DNA of 29,068 bases from positions 1-29,068 of the IMG/VR virus record IMGVR_UViG_3300032334_001104; one strand, 5' to 3'. A program made the position numbers and the translations under genes. Below the pieces are notes generated by a model that saw nothing but the letters and a program-made list of their open reading frames with translations, searched no databases and was not told the DNA's origin. Source of the DNA: a virus. This document shows, piece by piece, positions 22,691-29,068 of this stretch; positions within the stretch are counted from its first letter, which is position 1; every line of letters starts with the position of its first letter.

Positions 22691-24943
22691 TTAGTTTTTC
22701 ATTGCTTCTAACATTTCAGGACTTATCTCACAAGCCCCACCATAACAACTAGCCGCTCCCATAGTATCCATATCCACGTATTCAGGTTGTTTAATTGCCG
22801 TGTTAAAATCAAAATCCCTTTGTTTTAACTCACGATTAATTCTAACCCATTTGTGATATAAATGTAAATCTTTAAGACATAATACCATTTCTTTAATATC
22901 ACCCTTGAAGAATCTCTTAGCAAATTGTTTAGCTCTTCTAATCCAATCTTTCTTGATTAAACCCTCAACTCTTGTTCCTTGTAATTTCAAATCTCTTTTA
23001 TTTACATAGTCACAAGCTTCCCATAAGTTACCATCAAAAGCATGTAATCCATCAACAATTAAACCTGAAGCGAAGAAAGCCGCATCATCATACTTATTGT
23101 ATAATTCTTCACCTGACAATACTGATGTAAATGGTGCTTGGTTGAAATCTTTATCACCTGTTAATGGTAAGAATGATACCGCTGCGAAGTCATATCTATT
23201 ATTAAACAAATACTCTTCTACCACATCATAATCAGAATAATCCAATTCAACTGTATTAGAAACTGAATGTCTCAAATATGGTTGAACATTTCTTTCGTGA
23301 TTTGTTCCATACTCAACCCAATTGTTTTGGATTGTTTTAACCACTTCTAATTGATTCATACCAACCAAATCTTTCTTGAACTTAGCATTCTTATTAGCCA
23401 TTACTGGAATATATGCTACGTAATCTGTTTTGTTAGCACTCCATACAGATTCTTCAATCAAATAAGGGTGTTCTTCATTTAAGTATTTACCAATACCTGA
23501 TTGTTTGTTGATTTGCATTACCCTGAAATATCTTGGAGCGTGATCTCCGTGACAACCAGAAGGTGATTTCAACAATACTGAAGCGTTTCCTGATGGTTTT
23601 ACACAAGTTGTTCTCGATGCTGCGTTAATACCAATAATTTCAGCCAATTCTTGATTTACCTTTTTAACAATTTCAGCACCTTTTCTTTGGATTTCAGGAT
23701 TCATCATAATATGTGGATTAGCCATCCAACCTGTAAATGAACAACCTAACAAAGCTTCTCTTCTGAAAATTGATTCTGTTATTTCACCTAAGTATGGGAA
23801 ATCAGCATAACCAGCTTGTAATGTTCCTAAGATAGATAAAGCCTCACAAGCTTCATAAAACTTATCTTCAGTTGTACACATACCACCATTACCTTCAGTT
23901 AAGTTACATCCTTGAAAACCACTTAAACCCTCAATTTGTGGATATAAACCAATCTCAACACAAGGATTAGTTACTTGATCCTCATCATCTACAAAGTAGA
24001 AACCTGGTTCACCAAAATCTTTAATTGAAGTGAAAATCCTGTTGAATTGTTCTTTTGTTGTAGTGTTTCTGTTAATCACAGCTGAGTTGTTAGATCTTGC
24101 TCTTTGTGGACTTTCATAATACCAATTACCAACCTTAGCATTCATCATCTCATCATCTTCAGGTGAGAATAAACAAATAGTAGCACTTCTTCTTACACCA
24201 CCTGACAATACCGCATCTGCCATATGCATAATGAAGTCGTAAGCCATAATAGGTCTAATTAGATTAGAACCCTGATTTAAGTTTCTTTCAATTAATTCCT
24301 CACTCTTTAATAATGATTTTCTCAATCCTTCAGGTCCAGGAGCTTTAAATCCACCACTAATCATAGCACCTTCAGGTCTAATTAAACTCAAATCAAATCT
24401 AATTTCGAATCCTTGATACTCAGGGAATGGTGTTTCTTGTCCTTCTTCAACATAAGATGAAATCAAGATACCAAAAGCATCTGCCCATCCTTCAATGTTG
24501 TCAGGAACTACAAATGTTTTTGTCCCCTTTGTTCTTTTAGTGATATTAGGTAATTTGCTAATGTGTTTATATTGAACTGAAAATCCAACACCACAACCAC
24601 ATAATAACAAATACATAATCTCTTGGAAACTTCTTACTCTATTCACGTATGTAGCTGTACAATTGTATAGTCTAGCATTGTGTTTAAGAATTGGTTCTCC
24701 ACCAAATTGTAACGCTCTTTGTGAACCCAATACTAACCTATCTTTATAGGCGTTTTCAGCTTTCTCAAATAATTCATTAAATCTAGGGTTGTCTAAAAAA
24801 TTAGCATACTTTGTTTTATGCATGTTCATAACCCTATTAACCGAATCTTCCCAAGATTCTGTTCTGTTTTCTTCGTCAATCCATCTCGAATAATCTAAAT
24901 AATACTTTAAATCACTCGCTAATTGAAGTCCGTTTTTACTCAT
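22691..24943 (-). CDS. nrdJ: Class II (adenosylcobalamin-dependent) ribonucleoside-triphosphate reductase
   Basis: 750 residues, close to the monomeric 739-residue enzyme of Lactobacillus leichmannii. Key features in order: RLYNCTA with Cys95 (half of the active-site disulfide); FSVQYKHISKLPNI; NPCVEIGL with Cys328 (thiyl-radical Cys) and Glu330; GCNLTE with Cys346 (partner Cys); KPSGNASVLL; PRYFRV; and the C-terminal shuttle pair CYGGAC (Cys733, Cys738). It reduces NTPs to dNTPs with a B12 cofactor, feeding phage DNA synthesis with no second subunit or oxygen need. The Cys328-Cys346 spacing is 18 residues versus about 11 in the Lactobacillus enzyme, so a short insertion lies here. No cobalamin riboswitch is evident in the 159-nt upstream gap. 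Confidence 0.92.
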   Translation of the reverse strand: MSKNGLQLASDLKYYLDYSRWIDEENRTESWEDSVNRVMNMHKTKYANFLDNPRFNELFEKAENAYKDRLVLGSQRALQFGGEPILKHNARLYNCTATYVNRVRSFQEIMYLLLCGCGVGFSVQYKHISKLPNITKRTKGTKTFVVPDNIEGWADAFGILISSYVEEGQETPFPEYQGFEIRFDLSLIRPEGAMISGGFKAPGPEGLRKSLLKSEELIERNLNQGSNLIRPIMAYDFIMHMADAVLSGGVRRSATICLFSPEDDEMMNAKVGNWYYESPQRARSNNSAVINRNTTTKEQFNRIFTSIKDFGEPGFYFVDDEDQVTNPCVEIGLYPQIEGLSGFQGCNLTEGNGGMCTTEDKFYEACEALSILGTLQAGYADFPYLGEITESIFRREALLGCSFTGWMANPHIMMNPEIQRKGAEIVKKVNQELAEIIGINAASRTTCVKPSGNASVLLKSPSGCHGDHAPRYFRVMQINKQSGIGKYLNEEHPYLIEESVWSANKTDYVAYIPVMANKNAKFKKDLVGMNQLEVVKTIQNNWVEYGTNHERNVQPYLRHSVSNTVELDYSDYDVVEEYLFNNRYDFAAVSFLPLTGDKDFNQAPFTSVLSGEELYNKYDDAAFFASGLIVDGLHAFDGNLWEACDYVNKRDLKLQGTRVEGLIKKDWIRRAKQFAKRFFKGDIKEMVLCLKDLHLYHKWVRINRELKQRDFDFNTAIKQPEYVDMDTMGAASCYGGACEISPEMLEAMKN

Positions 24944-25042
24944 CTTTCTATTTCTTTTTAATTATTTTATTGTTTATATAAATATGTAATTTTTAGGAAA
25001 AAATACAAGGGAAAATGAAAAATCCCCCAATTATTTTTTATT
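24944..25042 (-). promoter_or_regulatory. Upstream region of the RNR gene with a possible promoter
   Basis: Between the helicase terminator and the RNR start, the minus strand holds CTTG (25006-25009), a 21-nt spacer and TATTTATA (24977-24984), followed by a 33-nt A-rich leader to the ATG. This loosely fits a Bacteroidota promoter (TTG, TAnnT). The remainder is AT-rich with a C5/G5 tract (25024-25028) and no riboswitch-like fold that I can see. Confidence 0.3.
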
Positions 25043-25068
25043 AAAAACCTAATAAAATCAATATTAGG
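25043..25068 (-). terminator. Probable terminator after the helicase gene
   Basis: Read on the minus strand, CCTAATA (25062-25068), a 7-nt loop, TATTAGG (25048-25054) and then TTTTT (25043-25047). The 7-bp stem with a U-tract lies 35 nt beyond the helicase stop and would end the replication transcript. The stem has only two G-C pairs, so it is weak. Confidence 0.5.
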
Positions 25069-25102
25069 TAGTTATATTTAATTAGGGGAAAATCTTTTTT
25101 CC

Positions 25103-26491
25103 TTAAAGAGCTTCTTCATCTCCTACTACTCTTTCTTTCTGCTTTTTTTGTAGAATGTCGTTAATTCTATTCCTTTTCTTTTCTTCTTTCTTGTTTTCAA
25201 CACCTAAGAAAGTAAGTTCTTCTGTACTATTGTCAGTATCAATTTGAACTGAGCCATTATCAAATAATACATTTTCAAATACAACACCTGCGGGTCCAAA
25301 TCTATTCTTTAAGATTGACATATTAGCCCTACCGCTTTCTTGTTGTTCCATTGTTCTACCAATAGAATATAAAAAGTGAGCAAATTGTGATTTTTTAATT
25401 GAACCACCACCCATATCGGATGTCACAATTTCCTGTCCAATTGACTGCCTACCACCTTGTGTAAATAAGTGGATAGGTATTTTAAGTTCCTCAGCTAATG
25501 TTTCAAATTGTCTTACCAATACACCTTCAGCTGTCCAACTTTCTTCTGCTAGTTGAATACAATCTAAATAATCCACAACAATCATATCAGGCGTAATATT
25601 GTTTTGCCTCTGTTTTTTAACCCAATTACGGATTTTCTCAAAGGTTGTTCCGTATGAAGGAAACTTCTTTAATACAAGCTTACCTTTACCTTTAATCCCT
25701 TGAATAATTTCAATAACCGCTGATTTATTTTCTTTTAAATCATTGATTGGAATACCTGTCCAACAAGCGTAATGCTTACGTTTAATATCCCTCACTTTAT
25801 CCTCAAAGAAAATATGGAATACTGTCTTACCTAAATTATAGTTTGTATTTGCTATCTTAGTCGCACAAGTGGATTTACCCGTTCCTAATGGTGCAATACC
25901 TAAACTTACTTCACCTGAACCTAACCCACCACCAGTTGATCTATCAAAACCACCGATACCAAATGGTAATGGTTTTCTTTCATCATTATCCAACACATTT
26001 TCAATATTATCCAAAGCATCTTCACCATTATCTTTATCTTCTGATATGTTAATAGCTTTCTTAATAATATCTTCACACTTATCATACGATTCAAAATCAC
26101 CTTTTTCAAGTATCTTTTGAACTTTCTGAATGGCTTTCTTTAACTCTTGTTGTTTACAGAAATTGATTACTTTATGTTGAACGAAACTACTATCAGCTAA
26201 TTCAACATTCTTAACCCCTTCAAGTTCATCGACAAGAACTCTTCTTGTAACTTCTGATGATGCCTCTGAATTGATGATACTTTCAATAGCATCCATCGTA
26301 GGTATAGCATCATACTTAACATAATACTCCTTAACATATTGAGTGATAACCCTAAAATATTGATTATCAAAATATTTTGGATCGATTATATTAATGTAGT
26401 TCTCCCCAAAAGTTCTGTCAGTAAAGATCTGAGCCAGAACCTTAGATTGAAAGCTATCACCTAAATACCCAAAATTTTCTTTATCACTCAT
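25103..26491 (-). CDS. Replicative DNA helicase, DnaB/T4 gp41-like
   Basis: 462 residues. An N-terminal helical domain (1-150; e.g. FQSKVLAQIFTDRTFGENYI) precedes a RecA-type ATPase: linker PLPFGIGGFDRSTGGGLGSG, Walker A APLGTGKST (200-208, Lys206), catalytic Glu230 in HIFFED, Walker B MIVVDYLD (Asp307), and a QGGRQSI/GGGSIKKSQF region corresponding to DnaB motifs H3/H4. The C-terminal 40 residues are basic and charged, as in a partner-binding tail. It would unwind DNA ahead of the phage polymerase and recruit primase; no primase is in the window. The gene follows the 161-aa gene by 1 nt in the block with dUTPase and exonuclease genes. Confidence 0.92.
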   Translation of the reverse strand: MSDKENFGYLGDSFQSKVLAQIFTDRTFGENYINIIDPKYFDNQYFRVITQYVKEYYVKYDAIPTMDAIESIINSEASSEVTRRVLVDELEGVKNVELADSSFVQHKVINFCKQQELKKAIQKVQKILEKGDFESYDKCEDIIKKAINISEDKDNGEDALDNIENVLDNDERKPLPFGIGGFDRSTGGGLGSGEVSLGIAPLGTGKSTCATKIANTNYNLGKTVFHIFFEDKVRDIKRKHYACWTGIPINDLKENKSAVIEIIQGIKGKGKLVLKKFPSYGTTFEKIRNWVKKQRQNNITPDMIVVDYLDCIQLAEESWTAEGVLVRQFETLAEELKIPIHLFTQGGRQSIGQEIVTSDMGGGSIKKSQFAHFLYSIGRTMEQQESGRANMSILKNRFGPAGVVFENVLFDNGSVQIDTDNSTEELTFLGVENKKEEKKRNRINDILQKKQKERVVGDEEAL

Positions 26492-26492
26492 A

Positions 26493-26978
26493 TTATTCAG
26501 CCTCTTCTGTGTGTTGTAATGCGTTTTGTAATCTCGAAATAATTGTTGAGATAGAATCTTTGATGTCTACAATGTATCTAATTTTTTGTCCACTTTCAAA
26601 GAAAACAGGGATACATAATCCATATCCAGAAAACATAGTTTCCGATACAGGTCTACCATCTACTTTCACAGTAAATGTGAAATTGTCTTTAATGTCATTA
26701 AGATTATACTTAGGTATATCTTTAATCACTAATTCACCATCATCATCATAGTAAAAACCATACGGATCGTAATTATTCCAAAGGTGATCAACACTCTTTT
26801 TCATAATCCCCTTTTTAATGATGCTCACAACCTCATCTGTTGTGTCTTTCATTGACAAACTTCTCGCCGCTTTGTCATTGAACTTTCTTACGTTGAAGAA
26901 TCTTTGGACAATAATGTCCTTGTTTAGTTTTAACACGAACTCAAATCGTGTTTTGAATTTTTCGTTTCCGATACTCAT
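26493..26978 (-). CDS. Hypothetical protein next to the helicase
   Basis: 161 residues; not recognised. It begins with a basic beta/alpha segment (FKTRFEFVLKLNKDIIVQRF, NVRKFNDKAARSL), a middle acidic region (NNYDPYGFYYDDDGELVIKD), a beta region (FTFTVKVDGRPVSETMF) and a C-terminal helix (DSISTIISRLQNALQH). No membrane segment or enzyme motif. It ends 1 nt before the helicase start, so the two are very probably co-expressed, and a helicase-associated role (loader or regulator) is a fair guess by location only. It is separated from the dUTPase gene by 28 nt. Confidence 0.75.
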   Translation of the reverse strand: MSIGNEKFKTRFEFVLKLNKDIIVQRFFNVRKFNDKAARSLSMKDTTDEVVSIIKKGIMKKSVDHLWNNYDPYGFYYDDDGELVIKDIPKYNLNDIKDNFTFTVKVDGRPVSETMFSGYGLCIPVFFESGQKIRYIVDIKDSISTIISRLQNALQHTEEAE

Positions 26979-27006
26979 TTTTTATTTATTTTTAATTGTT
27001 AAACAT

Positions 27007-27429
27007 TTAGTTTCCACTTGAACCAAAACCACTATCTCCTCTTTGAGTTTCATTTAACTCACTCACTTCCTCTAACTCAATTGTTGGGTAAGGCATAATG
27101 ATTAATTGACCTATCTTATCACCAATATTGTAAGTTTCACCATTATCCCAAGCTAATTTTTTAAATCTAAACTTGATTTCCCCTCTATAACCTGAATCTA
27201 CAACCCCAACGTGATTTGCTAATATTTGTTTTGTTTTACTGATTGAAGATCTTGGAAATAATAGTCCAACGTGACCTTCAGGTATTTCAACAGCGATGTC
27301 TGTTCCATACTCATAATAAACTTCACCTTTTACCAATGATGTTGCCACCATATCCATACCAGCGTCACCTAATTTAGCATATTGTGGTGTCACCGCTTTT
27401 TTACTTAATTTTTTAAATCTTACTATCAT
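27007..27429 (-). CDS. dut: dUTP diphosphatase (trimeric dUTPase)
   Basis: 140 residues, normal length. All five family motifs are present: I, GDAGMDM (21-27); II, PRSSIS (59-64); III, GVVDSGYRGEIK (75-86, catalytic Asp78 and uracil-contacting Tyr81); IV, IGQLIIMP (106-113); V, the flexible C-terminal RGDSGFGSSGN (130-140). It hydrolyses dUTP to dUMP and PPi, keeping uracil out of phage DNA and supplying dUMP for thymidylate synthesis. The start shares an ATGA overlap (27426-27429) with the end of the exonuclease gene, so the two are coupled. With the RNR it makes up the dNTP-supply function of this block. Confidence 0.95.
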   Translation of the reverse strand: MIVRFKKLSKKAVTPQYAKLGDAGMDMVATSLVKGEVYYEYGTDIAVEIPEGHVGLLFPRSSISKTKQILANHVGVVDSGYRGEIKFRFKKLAWDNGETYNIGDKIGQLIIMPYPTIELEEVSELNETQRGDSGFGSSGN

Positions 27430-28442
27430 AATATTGCTTTTTTATATAATTTTTTTTCTTTCTCCATAATAATATAAAATGGTTTGAAGAAATCAATGAA
27501 CCCTGAATCTGATTTCGGCATATATGAATAGATACCATCATTAATCATTTGTTTCATTAATACCTTGTAATCTCTACCTTCAGGGTTTAATACACCATTA
27601 ATTAATTCTTCTTCAATCTTTTCTTTAACTTCATCAGTTACCAACGGCTGACTTAAATCAATTATCTTTCGATTTGTTATGTATAAGGTTTCACCCATTA
27701 CACCATATTTTGATTTACCATTAATTAAATTGCGTAATACTGACGCTTCTCTTCCCCTTGATTCAGGTAATAATTTACCCCCTTTTTCAATAACCCATTC
27801 TAATGTTTTTTCTTCTTTTACTAACTCTGGAAATAACTTAAATAAAGTTGCTTCTCCCATACCATAAACACCTGCTATGTTATCTGAATTACAACCTGTT
27901 AAAACTTTTACTAAAGATACATTTTTATGAGTATAATCTAAATACTTACTCCAATTTTTTTCATTTACAAAATCTCTTTTATCGGCTAAATAAACTTCTG
28001 TGTTATTACTGATTAATTGCAATAAATCCCTATCATTTGTATATACATACTTATACTCGTTTGGAGTATTTAAACAATAGTAAGCAATACAATCATCAGC
28101 CTCAGAACCCTCATCTTCAAATTGTCTTAAATATAATTCCTCACAATAATATTGAGATTTAATCTTTTGAATGTTAAACTGATAATCTTTATCTATTTTA
28201 TTGTTTAACTCTTCACGCTGTATTTTATAGTCAGGATAAAATGTTCTTCTATAATCCTTAGAATTAGAACCATCCCAAAATACAATAACTTTATCAGGAT
28301 ATATCTTATTTATCATCATCTTAATTGTGATGATAAACTGAAATAACCCACCTATATTATCTTCATTAAATATAATGTTTTTAGCACCTTTAGTACCCCT
28401 TTTTAATAGATAGTTTCCATCTATTACTAATGTTTTTACCAT
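27426..28442 (-). CDS. rnh: 5'-3' exonuclease / flap nuclease, T4 RNase H-like
   Basis: 338 residues, against 305 for T4 RNase H. PIN/FEN acidic residues appear in order: LVIDGNYLL (Asp8), IVFWDGSNSKDYRR (Asp57, then the RR-x7-K region), DEGSEADDCIAYY (Asp116/Asp117), YTNDRDLLQL (Asp137, Asp139) and LTGCNSDNIAGVYGMGEATL (Asp187, with the helix-hairpin-helix-like G-GE-T). These are the residues that hold two Mg2+ in FEN-type nucleases. The enzyme removes RNA primers and 5' flaps from Okazaki fragments. The gene precedes dut with an ATGA overlap. TTTG-N20-TAGAATTA ends 4 nt before the ATG, a possible start for the replication transcript. Confidence 0.92.
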   Translation of the reverse strand: MVKTLVIDGNYLLKRGTKGAKNIIFNEDNIGGLFQFIITIKMMINKIYPDKVIVFWDGSNSKDYRRTFYPDYKIQREELNNKIDKDYQFNIQKIKSQYYCEELYLRQFEDEGSEADDCIAYYCLNTPNEYKYVYTNDRDLLQLISNNTEVYLADKRDFVNEKNWSKYLDYTHKNVSLVKVLTGCNSDNIAGVYGMGEATLFKLFPELVKEEKTLEWVIEKGGKLLPESRGREASVLRNLINGKSKYGVMGETLYITNRKIIDLSQPLVTDEVKEKIEEELINGVLNPEGRDYKVLMKQMINDGIYSYMPKSDSGFIDFFKPFYIIMEKEKKLYKKAIL

Positions 28443-28446
28443 AGCT

Positions 28447-28478
28447 TAATTCTATTAAAAAACACCTTAAAAATCAAA
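28447..28478 (-). promoter_or_regulatory. Possible Bacteroidota-type promoter of the exonuclease gene
   Basis: On the minus strand TTTG (28475-28478, overlapping the TGA of the preceding gene) is followed by a 20-nt spacer and TAGAATTA (28447-28454), then 4 nt and the ATG. The -33 and spacing fit; the -7 box fits in part. It has the same box-to-ATG distance as the promoter candidates at 22145 and 22218. Confidence 0.33.
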
Positions 28479-28725
28479 CAATCCTTAAAATACCTTCACC
28501 ATCTCTCCAAACACTACCTTCTGCCAATCCTATTGGGCTGTTTGGTAGGTTTCTAAATACAACATTACTATTAATATTAGTATTAGTATCAAAATTATTA
28601 GTATTAGTATTTAAATAAGTAATATCCCCCAAATTAGGAATATAATTATACCCTAAATCAATAATCCCGGTATTTCTATTAACTAAAGGTTTTTTCTTAC
28701 TTATTAAATGTCTTAAACTCCTCAT
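28474..28725 (-). CDS. Small fibre-like protein with Asn/Thr repeat
   Basis: 83 residues. The N-terminus is basic (MRSLRHLISKKKPLVNRN), the middle is a low-complexity Asn/Thr stretch with a 7-residue period (NTNTNNF / DTNTNIN), and the C-terminus reads NLPNSPIGLAEGSVWRDGEG then ILRIV. The 'LP-SP-GL--G--W-D-G-LRIV' ending is one often seen where phage tail-fibre or virion proteins describe a final beta-hairpin. Size suggests a fibre tip, a virion decoration or a fibre-attachment peptide. It begins with an ATGA overlap with the glycosyltransferase gene, so the two are translationally linked. Family not firmly recognised. Confidence 0.65.
   Translation of the reverse strand: MRSLRHLISKKKPLVNRNTGIIDLGYNYIPNLGDITYLNTNTNNFDTNTNINSNVVFRNLPNSPIGLAEGSVWRDGEGILRIV
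28576..28610. repeat. Two 14-nt direct repeats, 21-nt period
   Basis: ATTAGTATTAGTAT occurs exactly at 28576-28589 and 28597-28610, separated by 7 nt, and each copy itself contains two ATTAGT units. The period is seven codons and encodes the Asn/Thr repeat of the 83-aa protein on the minus strand. Confidence 0.85.
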
Positions 28726-29068
28726 TTTAATACCGATCTATAAAACTCCATTCTGTTTTTTGAAACAAAATCTAAATTGTATTTTTCTTTTACAGTTTCA
28801 TATAAAGCATCACCCATATCTTTAATTTGTTCTGGGTTATTAACTAATCTCTTAATTAACTTATGCCAATCTTTATGACTTCTTTTTTGTTCAACCAAGA
28901 AACCATTCTTACCATCAATAATATCTTCTGAATATGGTTCAATATGTGACGCAATTAAAGCTTTCTTATGGAATCCAGCCTCCATTACCTTTAATGATGA
29001 TTTAACTCTATTAAACTCAGTTTCTACTAACGGAGCTAATGAGATATCAAAGTAGTTATAGTTTGTAG
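28722..29068 (-). CDS. GT4-type glycosyltransferase, C-terminal part (continues beyond window)
   Basis: The frame stays open to the window edge, giving about 115 residues of the C-terminal part; an internal ATG at 28983 is not the true start. Visible are YFDISLAPLVETEFNRVKSS, LKVMEAGFHKKALIASHIEP, DGKNGFLVEQ and a C-terminal helix with NPEQIKDMGDALYETVKEKY. The 'APL--T-FN--KS--K--EAG--K--I' stretch followed by 'NG-LV' is the nucleotide-sugar binding half of group 1 (GT4, GT-B fold) glycosyltransferases. The acceptor cannot be told: phage DNA, a virion protein or host surface glycan. The ATGA overlap with the fibre-like gene hints at a virion-linked role (inference). Confidence 0.82.
   Translation of the reverse strand, partial: TNYNYFDISLAPLVETEFNRVKSSLKVMEAGFHKKALIASHIEPYSEDIIDGKNGFLVEQKRSHKDWHKLIKRLVNNPEQIKDMGDALYETVKEKYNLDFVSKNRMEFYRSVLK

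Noticed and set aside
25087-25102. Hairpin GGAAAA-TCTT-TTTTCC just after the helicase stop as the main terminator
   Set aside because: Read in the helicase direction it is followed by CCTAATT rather than a U-tract; the next stem (25048-25068) followed by TTTTT is a better candidate.
24944-25102. Cobalamin riboswitch before the B12-dependent RNR
   Set aside because: The 159-nt gap is very AT-rich, is partly taken by a terminator, and shows no B12-box-like conserved segment.

Overview
The window is strongly AT-rich, almost fully coding, and reads as part of the genome of a large T4-like tailed phage (contractile-tail myovirus) of a Bacteroidota, probably flavobacterial, host. The phage assignment rests on recognisable baseplate wedge proteins (gp25-like and gp6/baseplate-J-like), a P2 gpI-like tail domain, a DnaB/gp41-type helicase, a T4 RNase H-type 5'-3' exonuclease, dUTPase and a phage-type class II ribonucleotide reductase. 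The host assignment rests on the lack of Shine-Dalgarno sequences before starts, one near-perfect TTTG-N20-TAnnTTTG promoter, and a DUF6011 gene. No tRNA, rRNA, CRISPR array, insertion sequence or integrase was seen. No intergenic gap exceeds about 160 bases.

Layout. (1) 1-500: 3' end of an unrecognised plus-strand gene, ending at a bidirectional terminator. (2) 513-3617: minus-strand run of small genes downstream of the tail genes: two unknowns (one possibly tail-tube-like), a DUF1360-like membrane protein, a tiny two-helix membrane protein, a histone H1 (Hc1)-like basic protein, a HAD phosphatase, a RuvC-like resolvase and an unknown. (3) 3619-18563: about 15 kb of tightly packed minus-strand genes for eight tail/baseplate/adhesin proteins built from beta-rich modules (Fn3-like, PKD-like, C1q-like, carboxypeptidase-regulatory-like, gpI-like). 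(4) 18618-20794: divergent plus-strand pair, gp25-like then gp6-like. (5) 20795-22140: minus-strand pair, a 55-residue peptide (not a long ORF) and a 391-residue fusion of a TKWC-motif domain with a nucleotidyltransferase fold. (6) 22253-22663: DUF6011 gene on plus, then a second bidirectional terminator. (7) 22691-28442: minus-strand nucleotide and replication block: class II RNR, DnaB-like helicase, a 161-aa unknown, dUTPase, 5'-3' exonuclease. (8) 28474-29068: minus-strand 83-aa fibre-like protein and the C-terminal part of a GT4-type glycosyltransferase running off the window.

Together the window holds a DNA-replication/dNTP-supply module, a baseplate/tail-tip module and a post-structural accessory cluster. 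Genes are coupled by ATGA or TAATG overlaps. The items most worth a second look are the TKWC-NTase fusion with its small companion peptide, the repeated box-3-to-5-nt-ATG arrangement that suggests leaderless transcripts, the module shared by three tail proteins, and the glycosyltransferase/fibre-like pair.
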